Assembly: GCA_037414955.1 (NCBI GenBank)
Contig: JBBEWH010000045.1
Span: forward strand, 1-64,000
Origin: Phytohabitans sp037414955
Lineage (GTDB): Bacteria; Actinomycetota; Actinomycetes; Mycobacteriales; Micromonosporaceae
DNA: 64,000 nt
Direction: 5' to 3'
Every line of letters starts with the position of its first letter. Within the stretch, counting starts at the first letter, position 1. A program made the position numbers and the translations under genes. This document shows, piece after piece, positions 58,643-64,000 of this stretch. Under the pieces are notes generated by a model. That model did no database searches. It was given only the letters and a program-made list of their open reading frames with translations, and was not told the DNA's origin.

Positions 58643-60196
58643 ATGAATCTCCCACGCATCGCATCCGCGTCCCTGGCCGCCACGGCCGCGCTGGTGCTGC
58701 TGGGCACGGGGGTGGCCAATGCGGCCCTCGACGTGTCCGCGGCCGATCCACCGCCGGGCGGCGTGCCCGGCGTGACGGTTCCCGCGCTGCACTGGACCGA
58801 CTGCGGCGACGGCGTCTACCAGTGCGCGCCCGCCCAGGTCCCCCTCGACTACCGGCAGCCGGCGGGCAAGCAGGTCACGCTGCAGCTGCGGCGCTGGCCG
58901 GCGGCCAACCCGGCGACCCGGATCGGCACGCTGTTCCTGCACGCGGGCGGGCCGGGCAGCTCCGGCTGGAGCTGGGTCTCGTCGTTCGCGTCGTCGTCGC
59001 CGCAGGAGATCCGCGACCGGTTCGACATCGTCGGCTACGACCCGCGCGGCGTGCAGCGCAGCCAGGCGGTGAGCTGTCTGGACCTGACCGCGTACCGGGC
59101 GCAGTGGGCGCAGGTGTCGACCCGGCCGACGCCGACGGCGTTCGACCGGGCCGTCAAGCTCGCGCAGGAGTTCAACGCGGCCTGCCAGGCCAACTCCGGT
59201 GCAGTGCTGCCGTACCTGGGCGCCGACCATCAGGCCCGCGACCTCGACCTGCTGCGCGCGGCCGTCGGCGACCCGAAGATCACGCTGCACGCCGAGTCGT
59301 ACGCGTCGTACCTCGGCACCGTCTACGCGAACCTCTTCCCGAGCCGCACTCGGGCGGTGATCCTGGACGCCGGTTACGACCCGTACAAGTACGCCAACGA
59401 CCCGTACGCCTACGACTATGGGCAGTACCTGGCGACCGAGGCGGCGATGTACCGGTTCTTCGACTGGTGCGCGGCGAAGCCGTCCGACTGCGCGTTCGCC
59501 GATGCCGGGTCGACGGCCGCCGACCTGGCCGCCAAGGTGCGCGCCATCATGGACGACCTCGACGCGAACCCGATCCGGGACGCGAACGGCGCGGTCAGCG
59601 TCAACGGCGCCACCATGCTGTCGGATCTGACCTTCCGGCTGAACAGCGGCACCCGGCGCTGGGTCGTCCTCGGCGCGGATCTGCGGGCGGCGCAGTCCCG
59701 GACCGGCCCGCTGATGTACGCGATCCCGCAGGGCGACGCGACGTTCAACGCGGCGAACGTCTCGGTGGAGTGCGCCGACCGGGTGTACCCCAAGAGCATG
59801 GCCACGTTGCGGGCGAAGCTGGCCAAGGCCGCGGCCGACGCCCCACTCACCGCGCCCGGCATGGCGTACGGGCCGCCGGCCTACGACCAGACGCACGCGC
59901 CGGCCTGCGTACAGTGGCCGGCCCAGCGGCTCAGCCGCTACACCGGGCCGTACGAGGCGAAGGGCTCGGCGCCGATCCTGGTCTTCGGCAACACGGGCGA
60001 CCCCGACACGCCGTACGCGGACTCGGTGGCGCTGTCCCAGATCCTGGCGAACGGCCACCTGGTCACCTGGGTCGGCGAGGGCCACACGGCGCGGCGCAAG
60101 AGCGCCTGCACCGAGGCGTACATGTACGAGTTCCTGCTGCGGCTGACCGTGCCGCCGGCCGGCACCACCTGCACAGACCCACCCATCCCCGCCTGA
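58643..60196 (+). CDS. Secreted alpha/beta hydrolase (tripeptidyl aminopeptidase-like)
   Basis: A 517-aa exported protein. Signal peptide MNLPRIASASLAATAALVLL with an ANA-like cleavage near residue 27. The core has LHAGGPGSSGWSW (oxyanion region), DPRGVQRSQAVSC, a nucleophile elbow HAESYASYLG, the acid in GNTGDPDTPYA and the His in GEGHTARRK. The elbow reads A-E-S-Y-A instead of the usual G-x-S-Y-G, so the geometry is unusual but Ser, Asp and His remain. Activity likely on short peptides or amides. Confidence 0.88.
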   Translation: MNLPRIASASLAATAALVLLGTGVANAALDVSAADPPPGGVPGVTVPALHWTDCGDGVYQCAPAQVPLDYRQPAGKQVTLQLRRWPAANPATRIGTLFLHAGGPGSSGWSWVSSFASSSPQEIRDRFDIVGYDPRGVQRSQAVSCLDLTAYRAQWAQVSTRPTPTAFDRAVKLAQEFNAACQANSGAVLPYLGADHQARDLDLLRAAVGDPKITLHAESYASYLGTVYANLFPSRTRAVILDAGYDPYKYANDPYAYDYGQYLATEAAMYRFFDWCAAKPSDCAFADAGSTAADLAAKVRAIMDDLDANPIRDANGAVSVNGATMLSDLTFRLNSGTRRWVVLGADLRAAQSRTGPLMYAIPQGDATFNAANVSVECADRVYPKSMATLRAKLAKAAADAPLTAPGMAYGPPAYDQTHAPACVQWPAQRLSRYTGPYEAKGSAPILVFGNTGDPDTPYADSVALSQILANGHLVTWVGEGHTARRKSACTEAYMYEFLLRLTVPPAGTTCTDPPIPA

Positions 60197-60204
60197 CCCC
60201 TCCC

Positions 60205-60260
60205 CATGATCAAGGCGTCCTTCACGTCGTTCTAACTACGTGAAGGGCGCCTTGATCTTG
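60205..60260. repeat. Family A palindromic element (A23)
   Basis: Convergent junction. Inner arms TTCACGTCG / CTACGTGAA. Right end GATCTTG; the convergent kinase frame runs through it and ends at a TAG in the inner arm. Confidence 0.94.
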
Positions 60261-61861
60261 TTCAAGTCGCGGATCTTGTTCAAGTCGCGGTAGACGGGGG
60301 CGAGGCGCCGGTGCAGGTGCTGGTACGCGAGGAACAGCTCGTCGTAGACGGCGTGCGCCGACGCCGACGGCTCGAAGCGGTGGTCGTCGCGCATCAGGTC
60401 GCGGATCTCGGCGAACGAGATCATGCCGGTGCCCACCGCGCCGATCCAGCCGGCACCGCGCACGTTCACCGCGAGCGGGTGGGCGTCCCGGCGGATCTCG
60501 ACGCCGAGCACGTCGGCGAAGATCTGGCACCACGAATCCGACCGCGCCGCGCCCCCGGTGATCACCAGCGACCGCACCGGCGCGCCGAGGAAGCGGTCGA
60601 CCGCCTTGGCGAGCCAGCGGGTGTTGAGCGCGACCCCCTCGAAGACCGCGCGCAGCAGATCCGAGCGGTTGGTGTCGAGGGAGATGTTGAAGAAGCCGGC
60701 CCGCAGGTTCGGGTCGTCGACGGGGGCGCGCTCGCCGTACAGCCAGGGGGTGTAGAGCACCCCGTTGGCGCCCGGCGGCACGGTCGGGATGATCTTGTCG
60801 AACGCGTGGAAGATCGAGCCCTCGTCGCGGCTCACGTGACCGGCACCGAGCAGCGGGTCGTCGTACTCCACGACCTTATCGCGCAGCCAGGTCAGGTTGG
60901 CGCCGGCGGTGGCCTGCAGCGCGGTCATCAGGTAGCGGTCCGGGATCGCGCAGGGCACCGACGCGATGCCGGCGAGGACGTCGGTCTTCTTGCGCGGCAC
61001 GTGGGCCGCGATCCACGACGAGGTGCCGAGGTAGAGGTGCGGCTCGTTGTCGCCGGTCGTGCCCGCGCCGATCGCGGCCGCGGTGTTGTCGATGGCGCCG
61101 GCCACCACCCGCACGGTCTGCGGCAGCCCCAGGTGGGCGGCGGCGCTCGGCGAGAGCGTGCCGATCACGTCGGTGCAGCGGACGATCGGCGGCAGCTTGT
61201 CCGGGTCGATGCCGCTGTCGCGGACCAGCGCCGGCGCGTACCGGATGTCACCCGGCCGCCGGTTGTCGGTGACCCACGAGGTGAGGATCGAGTCGACGGT
61301 CGCCACCGTGCGGCCGGTCAGCTTCAGGTTGATCCAGTCGAGCACGTTGAGGAACGTGGCGGTCCGCGCGTACACCTCGGGCATCGCGTCGCGGACCAGC
61401 AGCATGTGCGCGGCCGGGTCCTTGCCGGTGATCGACGGCATACCGCCGGTCAACCGCAGCCAGCGGGCGATGCGGCGCACCGCGAGCCCCTGATAGGAGG
61501 GGACGCCGCCGAACTGCCGCCGCAGATGCGCCGCGCCCCGCATGTCGAGCCAGGTGATGCATTGGGTGAGCGGCTCGCCCTCGGCGTCGACGGCGATCGT
61601 GCCCTCGCCTTGCGTGGAGGGGCACACCGTGGTCACCGCCCGCAGGTGATCGGGGTGGGCGCGGCCGAGCTCGGCCACCACCTCGGCCAGCGCGTCCCAC
61701 CACGCCACCGGGTCCTGCTCGGCGCCGCCGCCAGGCAGCACGCTCAGCGGCACCGCCCGCTCGGCCCAGCCGGTGACCGTGCCATCGGCCGCGACCAGAG
61801 CGGCCTTCATCCCGGAGGTGCCGAGGTCGATCGCCAGCACCTGCGGCGGCGTGGCACCCAC
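60236..61861 (-). CDS. FGGY-family carbohydrate kinase
   Basis: A 541-aa sugar kinase. VLAIDLGTSGMKAALV is the phosphate-1 loop, WLDMRGAAHLRRQFG binds substrate, VAGAIDNTAAAIGAG carries the catalytic Asp, LYLGTSSWIAAHVPR is phosphate 2, and TGGAARSDSWCQIFADVLG is the adenosine motif. Xylulokinase or another ketose/alditol kinase is likely. Two start regions exist due to a 33-bp duplication (61861 or 61894). The C-terminus DLNKIRDLNKIKAPFT comes from a small duplication and repeat A23. It follows an aldolase-aminotransferase gene, suggesting one sugar pathway. Confidence 0.9.
   Translation of the reverse strand: MGATPPQVLAIDLGTSGMKAALVAADGTVTGWAERAVPLSVLPGGGAEQDPVAWWDALAEVVAELGRAHPDHLRAVTTVCPSTQGEGTIAVDAEGEPLTQCITWLDMRGAAHLRRQFGGVPSYQGLAVRRIARWLRLTGGMPSITGKDPAAHMLLVRDAMPEVYARTATFLNVLDWINLKLTGRTVATVDSILTSWVTDNRRPGDIRYAPALVRDSGIDPDKLPPIVRCTDVIGTLSPSAAAHLGLPQTVRVVAGAIDNTAAAIGAGTTGDNEPHLYLGTSSWIAAHVPRKKTDVLAGIASVPCAIPDRYLMTALQATAGANLTWLRDKVVEYDDPLLGAGHVSRDEGSIFHAFDKIIPTVPPGANGVLYTPWLYGERAPVDDPNLRAGFFNISLDTNRSDLLRAVFEGVALNTRWLAKAVDRFLGAPVRSLVITGGAARSDSWCQIFADVLGVEIRRDAHPLAVNVRGAGWIGAVGTGMISFAEIRDLMRDDHRFEPSASAHAVYDELFLAYQHLHRRLAPVYRDLNKIRDLNKIKAPFT
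60254..60289. repeat. Tandem 18-bp duplication at the edge of repeat A23
   Basis: Two adjacent identical units, GATCTTGTTCAAGTCGCG, at 60254-60271 and 60272-60289. In the kinase frame they encode DLNKIR DLNKIK. The first overlaps the right end of A23, so the altered GATCTTG end of A23 may have come from the duplication. Confidence 0.85.
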
Positions 61862-61913
61862 CGTCGTCAGACCCCCTCGCGGCGTGGCACCCACCGTCGT
61901 GCGACCCCCTCCA
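61848..61913. repeat. Tandem 33-bp duplication of the kinase translation start
   Basis: Units at 61848-61880 and 61881-61913 share the first 20 bp exactly and most of the rest. On the minus strand each carries a GAGGGGGTC-like SD, a GTG and the codons for V-G-A-T-P. So the kinase gene has two possible starts 33 bp apart in the same frame. Confidence 0.85.
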
Positions 61914-61930
61914 CGAGCGCCAACAACGAA

Positions 61931-64000
61931 TCAGACCCCTTCCACCTGCGCGAACACCCGGTCGAACCGGGCCAGGGCGTCGTCGATGACCTCGTCGGTG
62001 TCGGCCATCGAGGTGTACATCCGGGACCCGGCCAGCGTAATGATGCCGTTCGCCGCGTACGCCGCGCCGAGCTGCTCCATCAGCCGCTTGCGCGGTCCCT
62101 TCTCCTTGAGCAGCTTGATCGGGCTCCGCATGCTCATCAGCATGATGCCGCTGCACTCCAGGTGCACGATCGACCCCTGGTTGTAGGCCACGTACGGCAG
62201 GCCGTACGTGTCGATGAGGCGCTGCAACCCGCGGGTGAGGCGGTCGCCGGCGCGCCCGGCGATCACCGGCGCGTTGGTCCGGGCCATCTCCTGGATGGCG
62301 AAGTAGCCGGCCGCGCAGGACAGCGGGTTGGCCGACAGCGTGCCGCCGACCTGGATGTGGGCGCCGCTCTTGCCGTCCAGCCCGGAGCCGAAGACCGCCA
62401 TGATGTCGGCGCGGCCGCCGACGCCGCCGGCCATCGGGTACCCGCCGGAGACCGCCTTGCCGAACACCGTCAGGTCCGGGGTGACGCCGAAGTAGCCGGC
62501 CGCGCCGCCCAGCCCGACCCGGAACCCGGTGACCACCTCGTCGAAGACCAGCAGCGCGCCGAACTCGTCGCACAGCTTGCGGACCTGGGCGTTGTAGTCG
62601 TGCGGGACCGGGCGGGTGCCGGACTCGGGGCCGAGCGGCTCGACGACGACGGCCGCGGTGCCGCCGCGCAGCCTGTTCTCGATGAGCTTGCGCTTGAGCT
62701 GGCCCAGCTCGTGCGGGAATGCCTCCCGGGTGCGGCTGGTGGCGCCCCACGGGATGCCCTTGGCGTTCATCCGGAACGTGCCGGGGACCCGCAGGCCGTA
62801 CACCAGGGTGTCGGACCAGCCGTGGTAGGCGCCGCCGACCTTGATCACCATCTTCTTGCCGGTGAACGCGCGCGCCGCGCGGACCGCGGCCATCACCGCC
62901 TCGGTACCCGAGCCCAGCGACCGGTACATCTCCACGTGCGGCATGTACCGGTGGATGATCTCGGCCAGCTTCAGCTCGTACTCGTGGAACAGGCCGGTCA
63001 CCGGCCCGGACTCCCGGATCACGGCCGCCACCTGCTCGTTGACCGGCCCGTAGTTGCTGCCCAGGATCGTCGGGCCGCCGGCCTGCAGGAAATCGATGTA
63101 GACGTTGCCGTCCCGGTCGGTGAGGTAGGCGCCCTCGGCCTTGTCGATGGCCAGCGGGAACGGGTAGTTGAACGCCAGGTTGTGCTGCACACCGCCCGGG
63201 ATCCGCTCCTTGGCGCGGTCGGTGATCTCCTTGCTGGCCAGGCACTTCGTGTCGAAGTAGGCGAGCACGTCCAGCAGCGCGTCGTGCCGCAGCCCGCGGA
63301 TCGGCTGCGCCACCAGCGCCTTGAGCCGCCGCATCGTGTCGTCGACGTCCAGGTACTGGCTGATCGCGTACCCCGGCGTCTCCTGGGGGCCGGCCTCCGC
63401 GGGGGCCGCCGCGCCGTCCACGGACGGCAGGACCTCGTCCACCGGTACCCGCACCGGCTCCACGGCCTTGGTGACCTGGGCGGCGATCCGCTTCTCGTCC
63501 TTGCGCAGCTTGCTGAACGCGATCTCCCGGATCGCGGCCGGGATCGTATAGACCTTGCCGGCCTCGGAGGCCAGCGCCATCAGGTACGCGATGGAGACCT
63601 TCTCCAGCAGCGCCATGTTGAACACGGCCCGGTCCGGGTCGGTACCCAGCGCCACGACGCCGTGGTTCGCGATGATGAACGCGTTGTCGCCGCTGGCGAC
63701 CTTCTTCTGCACGTTCTTGGCGAGGAAGCCGGTGCCCGACGGGGCGTAGTCGACGATCGCGACCTCCTTGCCGAGGAAGCGCACCTGTTCGTCGGTGAGC
63801 GCCGGGATCGGCTTGCGGAGGAAGGCCAGCGCGGAGGCGTACGGCTGGTGGGTGTGCACGATCGCGTGGACGTCCGGCCGCTCGCGGTAGATGTTGGCGT
63901 GCATCCCGGCCTCGATCGACGGCTTGAGCGCGGCGCCGGCGCCGCCGTCCTCGGACACGTGCGCGCCGTCGAAGTCGACCAGGCAGATGTCCTCGACGCG
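61931..64000 (-). CDS. Class II aldolase / class III aminotransferase fusion protein (5' end beyond the window)
   Basis: At least 689 aa; the frame is open to base 64000. The N-terminal part (to about 190) is a class II aldolase/adducin domain with zinc-type His in VHTHQPYASALAF and the second His in IIANHGVVALG. A linker follows, then a class III PLP aminotransferase resembling glutamate-1-semialdehyde aminotransferase: GSGTEAVMAAVRAAR, GAYHGWSDT, LVFDEVVTGFRVG and the PLP Lys in FGKAVSGGYPMAGGVGG, with GGTLSANPLSCAAG near the end. The kinase starts 69 nt downstream. Together they suggest kinase, retro-aldol and transamination steps of one sugar or amino-sugar route; substrates unknown. Confidence 0.88.
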   Translation of the reverse strand, partial: RVEDICLVDFDGAHVSEDGGAGAALKPSIEAGMHANIYRERPDVHAIVHTHQPYASALAFLRKPIPALTDEQVRFLGKEVAIVDYAPSGTGFLAKNVQKKVASGDNAFIIANHGVVALGTDPDRAVFNMALLEKVSIAYLMALASEAGKVYTIPAAIREIAFSKLRKDEKRIAAQVTKAVEPVRVPVDEVLPSVDGAAAPAEAGPQETPGYAISQYLDVDDTMRRLKALVAQPIRGLRHDALLDVLAYFDTKCLASKEITDRAKERIPGGVQHNLAFNYPFPLAIDKAEGAYLTDRDGNVYIDFLQAGGPTILGSNYGPVNEQVAAVIRESGPVTGLFHEYELKLAEIIHRYMPHVEMYRSLGSGTEAVMAAVRAARAFTGKKMVIKVGGAYHGWSDTLVYGLRVPGTFRMNAKGIPWGATSRTREAFPHELGQLKRKLIENRLRGGTAAVVVEPLGPESGTRPVPHDYNAQVRKLCDEFGALLVFDEVVTGFRVGLGGAAGYFGVTPDLTVFGKAVSGGYPMAGGVGGRADIMAVFGSGLDGKSGAHIQVGGTLSANPLSCAAGYFAIQEMARTNAPVIAGRAGDRLTRGLQRLIDTYGLPYVAYNQGSIVHLECSGIMLMSMRSPIKLLKEKGPRKRLMEQLGAAYAANGIITLAGSRMYTSMADTDEVIDDALARFDRVFAQVEGV

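Overview
The window is about 64 kb of very GC-rich DNA with dense genes, many GTG starts and many 4-nt ATGA/GTGA stop-start overlaps. It comes from an actinobacterium. The dxr-rip-ispG order, the cobUT/cobS-gcvT-pepA-lpdA-sucB block, a DUF574-type methyltransferase and ECF sigma operons fit Micromonosporaceae or a relative (inference, no search run). I saw no rRNA, tRNA, CRISPR array, prophage or transposase gene.

Layout: (1) 0-6 kb holds a glutamine-synthetase-like ligase, aldehyde dehydrogenase and SDR, divergent from an APC permease and FadR-type regulator, which looks like amine/polyamine use. (2) 6-9 kb holds a PAS-GGDEF-EAL protein behind a DUF574 methyltransferase. (3) 9-20 kb is a complete protocatechuate beta-ketoadipate locus: pcaIJ, pcaHG, a fused pcaB-pcaD ORF, pcaC and an IclR regulator on the plus strand; a NitT/TauT-type ABC transporter plus thiolase (pcaF) run divergently. 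(4) 20-30 kb holds PadR/HAAS genes, a CAAX protease, an FAD-Rieske oxidoreductase, a GNAT, an ECF sigma operon with a degenerate GGDEF-EAL protein, and a 740-bp gene-free stretch. (5) 30-39 kb holds ispG, site-2 protease, dxr, MMPL/TetR and an amine-oxidase-like protein. (6) 38-52 kb holds core metabolism: cobalamin assembly, gcvT, pepA, lpdA, two-lipoyl sucB, and a VapBC-like pair. (7) 52-64 kb holds an LLM/small protein/CooC-like ATPase cluster, a multi-TM protein, an ECF sigma/beta-propeller pair, a secreted hydrolase, a sugar kinase and an aldolase-aminotransferase fusion cut by the window end.

The dominant unexplained signal is a family of palindromic intergenic elements (family A, about 56 bp, ends CATGATCAAGGCGTCC). 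There are 22 copies plus one half copy. Every one of the ten convergent gene junctions has exactly one copy, against 9 of about 38 tandem and 3 of 10 divergent junctions. Arms covary, so hairpin pairing seems to be maintained. At least 13 genes take their stop codon from a copy, and one (cobS) takes its start. A second palindromic family (B, four copies) sits between cistrons and also inside a coding sequence as an in-frame insert. A third (C, two inverted 48-bp copies) lies in the 740-bp gap. Functions for these families are inferred, not shown.
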